64,000 nucleotides of DNA, from NCBI RefSeq assembly GCF_016918765.2, contig NZ_CP092104.1:2728001-2792000 (forward strand), read 5' to 3'. Origin of the DNA: Flagellatimonas centrodinii. GTDB lineage: Bacteria; Pseudomonadota; Gammaproteobacteria; Nevskiales; Nevskiaceae. Below the pieces are notes generated by a model. The model had not been told where the DNA came from, did not search any database, and worked only from the letters and a program-made list of their open reading frames with translations. The translations under genes were made by a program, and so were the position numbers. Positions 52,739 through 63,094 of the stretch are shown here, piece by piece; the stretch's first letter is position 1, and each line of letters begins with the position of its first letter.

Positions 52739-53674
52739 TCATGCGGCGAGCAGGAAGTCCAGCGGCATCCGCCACAGGCGTTCGGGCATGCGTGCGGTAA
52801 AGAAGTGCAGGTGACCGATACGGCGAAGGCCGACATCCCGGGGTTGCACTGTGATGCGGGTCAGTGCCACCCGCGGGTAGCGCTGCAGCTGTGCGCTGAC
52901 GTTGGCGGTGGTGGCGATCGGATCATCGCTGAACGACAGCGAGAGCACTCGCTGGGTGCAGTCATCGAAGCGGGTGATCCCGCGGTCCGCCAACAACTCG
53001 GCGTAGTAATCGGGGCGCTGGCACCAGGCGAACCAATCCGCGGCGACACCTTGCGGCAGGTCTTCTCCCCAGCCGATGCGGCGATTGGGGGCATAGCCGA
53101 GCAGCCGGTACAGGACCGGGCCGAGGCCGCTGATCAGGGCGCGCACCATGCTGCCGTACGCGGGCGCCATGTTGCCCCAGTACCCGAAGCCACTGGCGAT
53201 CATCACGGCGCGGCGGATGCGTGACTGGTTGGGCATCAGACCCAGCATTTGACCGCCGACGCTGTGGCCGATGAAGTCGATCGGTAGCCCGGGTGCCAGC
53301 CGGTCGAGATGGTCGAGCGCTGCCGGAAGGTCTCGCTGACCCCAGTCGCGCATGCGGGCCGGGTCCTGCTTCAGTGGCTTCATACGCGAGGCGCCGATGC
53401 CGCGGTAGTCGAAGGTCAGCGTGAGCAGGCCGTGACTGGCCAGCCAACGGGCATAGGCAGCGTAGAAGCGTTGCGGCACGCCGGTGGCGCCGCCGATGAG
53501 GACGGCACCGCGCAGGGCGCCGAGCGGGCGGTAGATGCGGGCATCGAGTCGTCGGCCATCAGTACAGACGATGGTGTCGCTGGCGATCTGCCGCTCGGGC
53601 ACCGTGCGCCGTTCGATGGCGTCGTGCAGCAGCGGGAGATCGGGGGAGGCGGGGCATTCAAGGACGTTCTGCAT
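52739..53674 (-). CDS. Alpha/beta-hydrolase (serine)
   Basis: The 311-residue protein has a typical alpha/beta-hydrolase core: LTFDYRGIGASR, nucleophile elbow GHSVGGQ, and C-terminal His near RRIGHLHFF. It aligns with the group that often annotates as uncharacterised hydrolases near acyl-CoA genes. The ATG at 53674 follows GGAG and a short spacer, which is why it is preferred over the ORF's first Met. It precedes the enoyl-CoA hydratase on the same strand. The LysR gene lies beyond it, also on the same strand. The substrate is unknown. Confidence 0.78.
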   Translation of the reverse strand: MQNVLECPASPDLPLLHDAIERRTVPERQIASDTIVCTDGRRLDARIYRPLGALRGAVLIGGATGVPQRFYAAYARWLASHGLLTLTFDYRGIGASRMKPLKQDPARMRDWGQRDLPAALDHLDRLAPGLPIDFIGHSVGGQMLGLMPNQSRIRRAVMIASGFGYWGNMAPAYGSMVRALISGLGPVLYRLLGYAPNRRIGWGEDLPQGVAADWFAWCQRPDYYAELLADRGITRFDDCTQRVLSLSFSDDPIATTANVSAQLQRYPRVALTRITVQPRDVGLRRIGHLHFFTARMPERLWRMPLDFLLAA

Positions 53675-53767
53675 GACATCACTCCATCCACATGGGGATG
53701 ACGGGATGCTAGGAACCGCCGGGGGCGCCGACAAACGATGATTGGTCCCGCGACAGATGAGGAGAAT

Positions 53768-54652
53768 TCATCTGTTGTGCGGGAGAATGTCCTGCAGCCA
53801 AGCCAGCAGCGCGCTGATCGCCGGCCGCGCAAGCTCGCCGGGCCGGTGTGCCAGCCAATAGCCGGCCGCCGGGCGCGGGGTGCCCGCCCACGGCGTGATC
53901 AGCCGCCCGTCGGCCAGCCAGGCGTCAATCAGGGGCCGCAGCCCCAGCGCGACGCCGACCCCCCGATGGGCCCCCTGCAGCAGCGCCAGGTAGCTGTCGA
54001 CCCACACCTCACTGGCGGCTGCCGGCAGGGTGAGATTCATGGCCTTCGCCCACTGCGACCAGGCGTCGGGCACTGCCGTCGACTGCAGCCTTGGCAGTGC
54101 AGCGAGACTGGCGAGATCGCTGCCGCCCCGATAGAGCGTCGGGCTGACCACCGGTACCGCATAGACGTCGAGCAGGTGCACAGCGTCGATTCCGGGCCAG
54201 CGGCCCCGGCCAAAGCGCAATGCGACGTCGACATCCTCACGCAGCAGGTCGCGAGATTTTTGCGCCGTGTCCAGTCGCAGGTCGATCTCGGGATGCGCCG
54301 TGGTGAAGCCGGCGAGGTGGGGTAGCACCCACTCGTCGGCGACAAAACTGCCGAGCGTCAGCGCCAGTCGCTGGTGCGCCTGTTGGCCGCGAACCGCCTG
54401 GGTGCCGTCGGCAATCAGGCCGAAGGCGCGATCCAGAACGGCAGCATAGTCGCGACCGGCGACGGTTAGCGACAGCTGACGCACGCGACGTTCAAACAGC
54501 GCGGTGCCGAGGTCCTGTTCAAGTGCGCGGATCTGATGGCTCACCGCTGACGGCGTCAGGCTCAGGATTTCGGCGGCGGCCTTGAAACTGCCTGTCGCAG
54601 CCGCTACCCGAAACGTGTCGAGAGTGGAAAGCTTGGGCAGCCGCCTTTGCAT
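53768..54652 (-). CDS. LysR-family transcriptional regulator
   Basis: The 294-residue regulator has an N-terminal HTH (TFRVAAATGSFKAAAEILSLTPSAVSHQ in two pieces, LEQDLGTALFERR) and a substrate-binding domain of the GcvA-like group. Its start lies 16 bases after the ilvB stop on the same strand, so it may be read from the ilvB transcript, which is unusual for a LysR gene. It may control the downstream hydrolase and hydratase genes. The effector is unknown. Confidence 0.88.
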   Translation of the reverse strand: MQRRLPKLSTLDTFRVAAATGSFKAAAEILSLTPSAVSHQIRALEQDLGTALFERRVRQLSLTVAGRDYAAVLDRAFGLIADGTQAVRGQQAHQRLALTLGSFVADEWVLPHLAGFTTAHPEIDLRLDTAQKSRDLLREDVDVALRFGRGRWPGIDAVHLLDVYAVPVVSPTLYRGGSDLASLAALPRLQSTAVPDAWSQWAKAMNLTLPAAASEVWVDSYLALLQGAHRGVGVALGLRPLIDAWLADGRLITPWAGTPRPAAGYWLAHRPGELARPAISALLAWLQDILPHNR

Positions 54653-54668
54653 TCCGGGCGAGCCCGAC

Positions 54669-56510
54669 CTAGAACAGGTCGGCCTTGTCGACCTTTTCGG
54701 CGACGACGGTGCTGTCGCGGGCGGGAATCCAGTCGCCGGTGATCATCTGCGCGTAGCTCATGCCCGGGCCCACCATCGGGTAGACGCCAGCATCGGTGTC
54801 GATGATCACTTCCAGGAAGGCCGGGCCGGGGAAGGCGATGAACTCTGCGATCACCCGGTCAAGGTCGTCCTTGTTGTCGACGCGCACGGCGAACTTGTAG
54901 CCGTCGGCCTCGGCAGCCTTGATGAAGTCCTTCTGGTGCAGGCTCTTGTCGGAGCCGGCATAGCGGCTGTCGAAGAACAGACGCTGCCACTGCTTCACCA
55001 TGCCGTCGCCGAAATTGTTCAGAACCACCACTTTCACCGGCAGGTTATAGGTGGTGACGGTTTCCAGCTCGCCGAGATTCATGCGGATGGAGGCGTCACC
55101 ATCGATGTCGATGACGACCTTCTGCGGCTGCGCGAACTGAGCACCGATGGCGGCCGGCAGGCCGAAGCCCATGGTGCCCATCGACCCGGAGGTGAGCCAC
55201 TGGCGCGGGTGCTTGAAGTCGAAGTACTGCGCGGCCCACATCTGGTGCTGGCCGACGCCGGTGGCAACCACCGCTTCACCGCGGGTAATGCGGTTGATGG
55301 CCTCAATCACCGCATAGGGCTGGATCGCGGCCGAGTTACGATCGTAGGCGAGCGGGTGGGTGGCCTTGAGTGCTGCGATATGGGCATGCCACTCCTGGTA
55401 GTCCGGCGTGAAGCCCCGCTGATCGAGGTACTCTCGCAGGCGGTCGAGTGCCCGGTCCATCTGACCCAGGTGATGCCAGTGCACCTGCTTGACCTTGTTG
55501 ATCTCGCTGGCGTCGATGTCGAAATGGGCTATGGCCTTGGCCCGCGGTGCGAACTTGGCGGGCACGCCGGCCACACGGTCATCGAAGCGTGCGCCGACGG
55601 CGATCAGGAAGTCGCAGTCATCGGTGGCGTAGTTGGCATAGGCAGTGCCGTGCATCCCCAGCATGTTCAGGCACAAGGGAGCGGTGGTGTCGACGCAGCC
55701 GATACCCATCAGGGTGGTGGTCACCGGAATGCCGTAGGCATCGGCGAAGGCGCGCAGCGAGCCGGCGGCGTCGCCGTGGATCACCCCACCGCCGGCGTAG
55801 ATCAGCGGGCGGCGCGACTGCGCCAGCAGGGCTTCGAAGCGGGCGCAGTCGTCATCACTGAGCACGCGGCGTTCGGTTTCACGGAGGCGGGCGCGGTAGC
55901 CGGGGATCGGCAGGCGCCCTTCGCCCGCGAACGTCAATGCGGCGTTCTGGACGTCCTTCGGGATGTCGACCACCACCGGGCCGGGTCGGCCGGTACGGGC
56001 GATCTCGAAGGCGGTGCGCATGGTGGCCTCGAGCATGGCCGGGTCGGTCACCAGGAATACGTGTTTGGCGCAGGGCCCCATGATCGAACTGATCGGCGCT
56101 TCCTGGAAGCCGTCGGTACCGATGGCGGCAGTGGGCACCTGACCACAGATCACCACGATGGGGATGGAGTCGGCCATGCAGTCACGCACCGGCGTCACGG
56201 TGTTGGTGGCACCCGGACCGGAGGTCACCATGCACACGCCGACCTTGCCGGAGGCGCGGGCATAGCCGGCGGCCATGAAGCCGGCGGCCTGCTCGTTGGC
56301 CGGCACGATCAGCGGCATCTGGTCGGTGCCATCGGCGCGCTTGTTGTCATGGTTGAAGCGGAAGATGGCGTCGTAGGTCGGCAGGATGGCGCCGCCGGAG
56401 TAGCCGAAGACCACATCCGTGCCCTCTTCCGCGAGGATGCGGACCACCATTTCGGCGCCGGTGAGCTGGGTGCCGGAAAGGGGATGAGAAGCTTTCTTGG
56501 AGGGAGTCAT
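54669..56510 (-). CDS. ilvB: Acetolactate synthase large subunit
   Basis: The 613-residue thiamine-diphosphate enzyme has PANEQAAGFMAAGYARASG (catalytic Glu region), MVTSGPGATN, and the TPP motif IDIDGDASIRMNLGELET ... NNFGDGMVKQWQ. It condenses two pyruvates to acetolactate, or pyruvate with 2-ketobutyrate, in valine, leucine and isoleucine synthesis. The ATG at 56510 is chosen over an upstream TTG. In most proteobacteria ilvN follows ilvB directly; here ilvN is 5 kb away on the other strand, beyond two DUF1329 genes and an alkylsulfatase gene. Confidence 0.95.
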   Translation of the reverse strand: MTPSKKASHPLSGTQLTGAEMVVRILAEEGTDVVFGYSGGAILPTYDAIFRFNHDNKRADGTDQMPLIVPANEQAAGFMAAGYARASGKVGVCMVTSGPGATNTVTPVRDCMADSIPIVVICGQVPTAAIGTDGFQEAPISSIMGPCAKHVFLVTDPAMLEATMRTAFEIARTGRPGPVVVDIPKDVQNAALTFAGEGRLPIPGYRARLRETERRVLSDDDCARFEALLAQSRRPLIYAGGGVIHGDAAGSLRAFADAYGIPVTTTLMGIGCVDTTAPLCLNMLGMHGTAYANYATDDCDFLIAVGARFDDRVAGVPAKFAPRAKAIAHFDIDASEINKVKQVHWHHLGQMDRALDRLREYLDQRGFTPDYQEWHAHIAALKATHPLAYDRNSAAIQPYAVIEAINRITRGEAVVATGVGQHQMWAAQYFDFKHPRQWLTSGSMGTMGFGLPAAIGAQFAQPQKVVIDIDGDASIRMNLGELETVTTYNLPVKVVVLNNFGDGMVKQWQRLFFDSRYAGSDKSLHQKDFIKAAEADGYKFAVRVDNKDDLDRVIAEFIAFPGPAFLEVIIDTDAGVYPMVGPGMSYAQMITGDWIPARDSTVVAEKVDKADLF

Positions 56511-56710
56511 GGCAGCTGGCGTCAAACGCGATCGTAAAACGGCGCTTTATACCATGTGAGGCCGTCCAGACCAATGACCGGCATGGCCGAATTTACCTGT
56601 CGGAACGGCGTTTTCGGGGTGGTGGGGAATCCGGGCATCTGGAATACTGAACGCCGAAGCGGCCAACATGGTCGAAAACAACAAACTCACGACTTTTCCG
56701 GGAGGAAAAC

Positions 56711-58066
56711 ATGTACAAGCGACTGTGGACGTTGTCCCTCGCGCTGGTCATCGCGGCCCCAGTACACGCCAAGGTATCGACCGACGAGGCCGCCAAGCTG
56801 GGTGGCAGCCTGACGCCACTGGGCGCTGAGCGCGGGGCCAATGCCGACGGCAGCATTCCGGCCTGGGACGGCGGGCTGCAGATGTCACGTCCTGCTGAGG
56901 GCAAGGAGCGGTTGCCCGCCAGCTATCCGACCATCACCGGTGACAAGCCGTTGTTCACCATCAACAAGGGCAACCTGGCGGAGCACCGCGACAAACTCAC
57001 CCCCGGGCAGATCACGCTGATCGAGAAGTTTCCCGATTCCTACAAGATGCCGGTCTATCCGACCCGGCGGACCGGCAACGCACCTGACTTCGTTTACGAG
57101 GCAACCCGGAAGAACGCCACGCAGGCGACGCTGGAAAACGATGGAGAGTCACTGACGAACGCCGCTGTCGGCATTCCCTTCCCGATTCCGAAATCGGGCA
57201 AAGAGGTGATCTGGAACCACAAGGTCCGCTTCCGCGGCGAAGGGCTGCGGCGCTACAACATCCAGCTGGCAGTGCAGACCAATGGCGCGTTCCAGCCTTA
57301 CAAGATCCGGGAAGACGTGCGGTTTCACTACAATTTCCGCACGGCCACGGCCGAGAACCTGAATAACGTCATCATCTATTTCCTGCAGTTCACCACGGCG
57401 CCGGCGCGGCAAACCGGCAACGTGACCCTGGTGCACGAAACCATGGACCAGGTGAAGGAAGCCCGGCGTGCCTGGCTGTACAACCCTGGCCAGCGTCGCA
57501 TCCGGCGCGCTCCCAGCGTCGCCTACGACAATCCCGGCACCGGTGCCGACGGCCTGCGCACCAACGACCAGCTGGATTCGTTCAACGGCGCCTCCGACCG
57601 CTACACCTGGAACATCGTCGGCAAGCGTGAGATGTACATGCCGTACAACGCCTACAAGCTGGTCGATAGCACGTTGAAGTACGAGGACATCGCTCAGCGC
57701 GGCCACCTTAATCAGGATTTGACCCGCTATGAGCGCCGCCGGGTCTGGGTGCTGGACTCGACCCTCAAGGAGGGCACCACCCACCAGTACAAGCGGCGCA
57801 CCTTTTACATCGACGAGGACACCTGGACGATTCTCGCGGTGGATATCTATGACGGCCGTGACCAGCTTTGGCGGGTGCAGGAATATCACCCGATCATGCT
57901 GCCGTGGCTGAAGGCGGTCGGCCCGGCTGGCGCGACGGTTTATGACCTGCAAGCCAACCGCTATCTGGTCATGGAGCTTTCCAACGAAGAGCCGATGATC
58001 GAGGAAGTGGAGTGGGATATCGAACACTTCAGCACCGGCTCGGTGCAGCGCATGGCGATCAAGTAG
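56711..58066 (+). CDS. DUF1329 periplasmic protein
   Basis: The 451-residue protein has a signal peptide (LWTLSLALVIAAPVHAK). The DUF1329 body is thought to be related to LolA/LolB-like lipoprotein-binding folds and is often found in operons of lipid or polymer degradation. Conserved blocks include LTPLGAERGANADGSIPAWDGGL, VYPTRRTGNAPDFVYEAT and YDNPGTGADGLRTNDQLD. GGGAGGAAAAC precedes the ATG. A closely similar paralogue follows 128 bases later, after a terminator. Its exact role is unknown; possibly it carries a hydrophobic substrate across the periplasm. Confidence 0.88.
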   Translation: MYKRLWTLSLALVIAAPVHAKVSTDEAAKLGGSLTPLGAERGANADGSIPAWDGGLQMSRPAEGKERLPASYPTITGDKPLFTINKGNLAEHRDKLTPGQITLIEKFPDSYKMPVYPTRRTGNAPDFVYEATRKNATQATLENDGESLTNAAVGIPFPIPKSGKEVIWNHKVRFRGEGLRRYNIQLAVQTNGAFQPYKIREDVRFHYNFRTATAENLNNVIIYFLQFTTAPARQTGNVTLVHETMDQVKEARRAWLYNPGQRRIRRAPSVAYDNPGTGADGLRTNDQLDSFNGASDRYTWNIVGKREMYMPYNAYKLVDSTLKYEDIAQRGHLNQDLTRYERRRVWVLDSTLKEGTTHQYKRRTFYIDEDTWTILAVDIYDGRDQLWRVQEYHPIMLPWLKAVGPAGATVYDLQANRYLVMELSNEEPMIEEVEWDIEHFSTGSVQRMAIK

Positions 58067-58084
58067 GCCACGGTTCGGTTTGGA

Positions 58085-58112
58085 GCCCCGGCAACCGCCG
58101 GGGCTTTTTTTT
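58085..58112 (+). terminator. Rho-independent terminator between the DUF1329 genes
   Basis: An 8-bp stem GCCCCGGC/GCCGGGGC with loop AACC is followed by eight T, 18 bases after the first DUF1329 stop. The second DUF1329 gene must therefore have its own promoter or depend on read-through. Confidence 0.93.
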
Positions 58113-58194
58113 GGCTGGCGGTCCTGGCGGATGGCGCTTGCGCGCGGCGGCAGCAGTGCTACGCTGGGACCATAACGATATGAGGAGAAAGCGC

Positions 58195-59556
58195 ATGATG
58201 CTGCGACTTGCGAGCATGACTGGCCTGCTGCTGGGCTTGACTTCGGCGACGGCGATGGCCGCGGTGACGCCGGAACAGGCCGCCAGCCTCGGGGATCGCC
58301 TGACCCCGTTGGGCGCCGAGCGCGCCGCCAACGCTGATGGCAGCATCCCGGCCTGGGAGGGCGGTCTCATCTTCGAGCGGCCAGCCGACGGCGAGGAGCG
58401 CAACCCGGCGCGGTACGGCGAACTGAACGGCGACAGCCCCTTGTTCACCATTACCCGGGCCAATCTGGCCGAGCATGCCGACATGTTGACGGTGGGGCAG
58501 AAGGCCCTGTTCGAGAAGTTCGGCGACAGCTATGCCATGCCGGTATACCCGACGAGACGCACCGCCAATGCACCAGACTTCATCTATGAGGCAACGGCAA
58601 AGAACGCCCTCAGCGCGCGCCTGGAGAACGACGGCGAATCGCTGGTCGATGCGGTCACCGGTATCCCGTTCCCGTTGCCGGCGTCCGGCAAGGAGCTGAT
58701 CTGGAACCACAAACTGCGCTATCGCGGCACCAGCCTGCGGCGCTACAACACCCAGCTGGCGGTGCAGAGCAACGGCGCGTTCCAGCCCTACAAGCTGCGG
58801 GAGGACGTGCGCTTCCACTACAACCAGCCGGGCGCCACGGCGGCCGGGCTGGAGAACGTCATCATCTACTTCCTGCAGTTCACCTATGCGCCGGCGCGCC
58901 AGTCCGGCAACGTGCTGCTGGTACACGAAACCATGGATCAGGTCTCCGAAGCCCGCCGGGCCTGGCTCTACAACCCGGGGCAGCGGCGCATCCGACGGGC
59001 GCCCAACGTGGCCTACGACAATCCCGGCACCGGCTCCGACGGACTGCGTACCAACGATCAGCTCGACCAGTTCAACGGCGCCACCGACCGCTACACCTGG
59101 AAGATCGTCGGCAAGCGCGAAATGTTCATGCCGTACAACGCCATCAAGCTCGCCGACGCCGCGCTGCGCTACGACGACATGGCGCTGCGATCACACCTTG
59201 ACCCGCAACTGACCCGCTACGAGCGCCGTCGTGTCTGGGTGCTCGAAAGCACGCTGCGTGAGGGCACCTCGCACCAGTACAAGCGGCGGACCTACTACAT
59301 CGACGAGGACAGCTGGAGCATTCTCGCCGTCGATGTCTATGACGGCCGCGACGCCCTGTGGCGGGTGCAGGAAGGCCACCTGATCACGGTGCCGTGGATG
59401 CGCTCGGTGGGCTATGCCGCCAGCACCGTCTATGACCTGCAGGCGAACCGGTATCTGGTGATGGACCTGTCGAATGAGGAACCGTTGTTCGAAGAGACCG
59501 ATTGGCCACTGGAGCACTTCACCACCGGGTCCGTGCAGCGGATGGCGACAAAGTGA
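58195..59556 (+). CDS. DUF1329 periplasmic protein (paralogue)
   Basis: The 453-residue protein is closely similar to the gene at 56711 along its whole length (LTPLGAERAANADGSIPAWEGGL, VYPTRRTANAPDFIYEAT, YDNPGTGSDGLRTNDQLD). Its signal peptide is different (MTGLLLGLTSATAMAA). The ATG at 58195 has AGGAGAAAG before it. Its TGA overlaps the GTG start of the alkylsulfatase gene, so those two are coupled. The tandem duplication with retained near-identity suggests two related substrates or a heteromer. Confidence 0.88.
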   Translation: MMLRLASMTGLLLGLTSATAMAAVTPEQAASLGDRLTPLGAERAANADGSIPAWEGGLIFERPADGEERNPARYGELNGDSPLFTITRANLAEHADMLTVGQKALFEKFGDSYAMPVYPTRRTANAPDFIYEATAKNALSARLENDGESLVDAVTGIPFPLPASGKELIWNHKLRYRGTSLRRYNTQLAVQSNGAFQPYKLREDVRFHYNQPGATAAGLENVIIYFLQFTYAPARQSGNVLLVHETMDQVSEARRAWLYNPGQRRIRRAPNVAYDNPGTGSDGLRTNDQLDQFNGATDRYTWKIVGKREMFMPYNAIKLADAALRYDDMALRSHLDPQLTRYERRRVWVLESTLREGTSHQYKRRTYYIDEDSWSILAVDVYDGRDALWRVQEGHLITVPWMRSVGYAASTVYDLQANRYLVMDLSNEEPLFEETDWPLEHFTTGSVQRMATK

Positions 59557-61283
59557 GGTCTGCGCTAGTGGCGCTGGCGCTGGCGGTGGTCGGGCTGGCG
59601 GCCTGCGGCAGCGCACCGGCACCGGCGCCGGTGGTGGCCACGCCCGAGGCCCTGCACGCGCATGACGAGGAGTTCCGCCGCGAGGTGATCACCGTCGCCG
59701 ACGGCATTCATGTCGCGGTCGGCTTCGGCATCGCCAACTCGATCCTGATCGAGGGCGAGGGTGGGGCGGTGGTGGTCGACACCATGGAGTCGCTGGGCTC
59801 GGCAGGCGAGGTGCTGGAGGCCTTCCGCGAGCGGACCGACCTGCCGGTGGTGGCGATCATCTACACCCATTCGCATCCGGACCACGTGCAGGGGGCAGCG
59901 GCTTTTGTCGCCGCAGACGCGACGGTCCCCATCTATGCCCATGCTGACGTGGCGGCCAACATGGACCGTATTGCCAGTGAGCTGCAGCCGGTGATCACCC
60001 GCCGCTCGCTGCGAATGTATGGCAGCCTGTTGCCGGCCGATGAGCGAACCAACATCGGCATCGGCTCGCACTTGGCTTTGGGCGATGGCTCCACCATCAG
60101 CATTCTGCGGCCCACCGACACCTTCGAGGACCGACTATCGGTCACCCTGGCGGGACGCCGGTTCGAGCTGGTACACGCACCGGGCGAGACCGAGGACCAG
60201 ATCTTCGTCTGGTTGCCCGACAGCGGGGTGCTGTTGCCGGGCGACAATCTCTACAAGGCGTTTCCGAACCTTTACACCCTGCGCGGAACGGCCTTCCGTG
60301 ACCCCAAGCAGTGGGCCGACAGCCTTGATCGCATGCGGCGGCTGAAACCCTCGGTATTGGTGCCCAGCCACGGCCGGCCGCTCACCGGTGCCGACGAGAT
60401 CGCCGAGGTGATGACTGACTACCGCGATGCCATCCGCTATGTGCATGACCAGACCATCCGGCGGATGAATGTCGGCGAGACCGCCGACGAGATCGCGGCC
60501 GACCTGACGCTGCCCCCGCATCTGGCGGCGTCGCCCTACCTGCAGACCTTCTACGGCAAGCCCGGTTGGTCAGCCCGAAGCCTGTTCCAGGGGCGCCTGG
60601 GCTGGTACTCCGGCGATCCCGCGGAGTTGGCGCCGCTGGCCCCCGACGAGCAGGCCCGGCGCTGGGTGCGCCTGGCGGGCGGCGTGGAGGTCTTGACCGA
60701 CGCCGCCCACGAGGCGCTTGAGGCGGGCGACCCGCAGTGGGCGCTTGAGCTCAGCAGTACATTGTGGCGGGTTGCCCCTGATGCCCAAGCGGTCCGGGAG
60801 ATCCGAGTCGCCGCACTGCGGGGGCTGGCTGCGGTCGAGGCCAACCCCAATGCCCGGCACTGGTATCTGACGCATGCGCGTGAGGTGGCGGGGGAAATCA
60901 CCGTGCCCAGCCGCTTCGTTACGCCAAGCCCCGACATGCTGGCGGCGATGCCGCTGTCGACCTTTTTCGACGGATTGACGGTCAACCTCGACGCAGCTGC
61001 AGCGGCCGAGGTGGACAAGGCGATGGTGTTCGAGTTTCCCGACCTCGGCCAGTCGGTGACGCTGGTGGTGCGCCGCGGTGTCGCGGAGGTGGTGCCGAGC
61101 GCGGTGGCGGATGCCGAACTGCAGGTGCGGGTGTCGTCCCAGGTGTTCAAGGAGATGCTGGCGCAGTTGCGGGCGCCGGCGGTGACGCTGGTACGCGACT
61201 TTGAACTGGTGGCCGGCGGGCGCCTGGAGCTGATCAACTTCATGCGGCTGTTCGTGCCGGTGGAGGCGGAGGCCGGCAGCTAG
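59553..61283 (+). CDS. Alkyl-sulfatase-like metallo-hydrolase, lipoprotein
   Basis: The 576-residue protein starts at a GTG (59553) overlapping the previous stop and begins with a lipoprotein signal (LALAVVGLAAC). A metallo-beta-lactamase domain follows, with metal motif THSHPDH, then HAPGETEDQIFVWLP and LLPGDNLYKAFPNLYTLRG. The middle is an alkyl-sulfatase dimerisation domain (about 300-430), and the C-terminus is an SCP2-like domain (ending ELINFMRLFVPV). The architecture is that of SdsA1-type sulfatases, which cleave primary alkyl sulfates. Anchoring as a lipoprotein and coupling to DUF1329 suggest action at the cell envelope on a hydrophobic ester. Confidence 0.82.
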   Translation: MRSALVALALAVVGLAACGSAPAPAPVVATPEALHAHDEEFRREVITVADGIHVAVGFGIANSILIEGEGGAVVVDTMESLGSAGEVLEAFRERTDLPVVAIIYTHSHPDHVQGAAAFVAADATVPIYAHADVAANMDRIASELQPVITRRSLRMYGSLLPADERTNIGIGSHLALGDGSTISILRPTDTFEDRLSVTLAGRRFELVHAPGETEDQIFVWLPDSGVLLPGDNLYKAFPNLYTLRGTAFRDPKQWADSLDRMRRLKPSVLVPSHGRPLTGADEIAEVMTDYRDAIRYVHDQTIRRMNVGETADEIAADLTLPPHLAASPYLQTFYGKPGWSARSLFQGRLGWYSGDPAELAPLAPDEQARRWVRLAGGVEVLTDAAHEALEAGDPQWALELSSTLWRVAPDAQAVREIRVAALRGLAAVEANPNARHWYLTHAREVAGEITVPSRFVTPSPDMLAAMPLSTFFDGLTVNLDAAAAAEVDKAMVFEFPDLGQSVTLVVRRGVAEVVPSAVADAELQVRVSSQVFKEMLAQLRAPAVTLVRDFELVAGGRLELINFMRLFVPVEAEAGS

Positions 61284-61382
61284 GGTTTCGGCGCGCGGCC
61301 TGAAGGGCCGGGGGCCGGAACGGCCCGCCAGGGCGCACGGCTATTGCGCCGGGGGGTAAAGCCCCTTAATGTGCGCGCCCTT

Positions 61383-61898
61383 ATGCGTCATATCATCGCC
61401 ATTCTGCTGCAAAACGAAGCCGGCGCACTGTCCCGTGTGGCGGGCATGTTCTCGTCGCGGGGCTACAACATCGACTCATTGTCGGTGGCGCCCACCCACG
61501 ATCCCGCGGTCTCGCGCCTGACGCTGGTGACCAGCGGTTCGGATGCTGTGATTCACCAGATCATTCAGCAGACCCGCAAGCTGGTGGATGTGGTCGAAAT
61601 CACCGACCTGTCGGCACGCGACCACATCGAGTACGAGCTGGTGCTGCTGAAAGTGGCGGTCAGTGATGCCCAGGCGCGCGCAGTGGTCGATTGCGTCCGC
61701 CGTCACCATGGCGAGATTCTCGACGAGACCGACGATACCCGTACCGTGCAAAACACTGGCACCGTGGCGGAAAATGACGCCTTCGTTACCGATCTGACCG
61801 CCATCGCGCCGGTCATTGAACTGGTTCGCAGCGGTGTCGCCGCGCTTGAACGGGGCCCGGCCGCGCTGGCCGTCCCGGCCGATCCCATCCTTGAATGA
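61383..61898 (+). CDS. ilvN: Acetolactate synthase small subunit
   Basis: The 171-residue protein has the ACT domain of IlvH/IlvN (LQNEAGALSRVAGMFSSRGYNIDSLSVAPT) and the C-terminal domain with RARAVVDCVRRHHGEI-like features. It activates the large subunit and mediates feedback inhibition by valine. The ATG at 61383 gives the canonical start MRHIIAILL. No leader peptide or classic ilv attenuator is seen in the 99 bases upstream. It is followed 31 bases later by ilvC. Confidence 0.95.
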   Translation: MRHIIAILLQNEAGALSRVAGMFSSRGYNIDSLSVAPTHDPAVSRLTLVTSGSDAVIHQIIQQTRKLVDVVEITDLSARDHIEYELVLLKVAVSDAQARAVVDCVRRHHGEILDETDDTRTVQNTGTVAENDAFVTDLTAIAPVIELVRSGVAALERGPAALAVPADPILE

Positions 61899-61914
61899 GC
61901 CTATTTGGGCCTAA

Positions 61915-62952
<1,038 letters not shown>

Positions 62953-63021
62953 ACCCCGACTAGCGACCTGCCCCGTGCATCGCATGGGGCAGGTAGCGTC
63001 AGGGTCGCTTGCGTGGCCCGA

Positions 63022-63047
63022 AAATCGCCCTCTCCGGAGGGCGATTT
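63022..63047 (+). terminator. Terminator-like hairpin between ilvC and pssA
   Basis: An 11-bp stem AAATCGCCCTC/GAGGGCGATTT with a 4-nt loop lies 69 bases after the ilvC stop. The downstream T-run is weak (CCGTTTC), so it may attenuate rather than fully stop transcription. Confidence 0.6.
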
Positions 63048-63094
63048 CCGTTTCTGACTGGGGTGCGCGTGTCCGGCTGCGCTACCATGCACGC

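Noticed and set aside
54582-56537. A 651-codon open frame antisense to ilvB
   Set aside because: Shadow frame of ilvB. The Gly/Val/His-rich product shows no motif, and ilvB is unambiguous.
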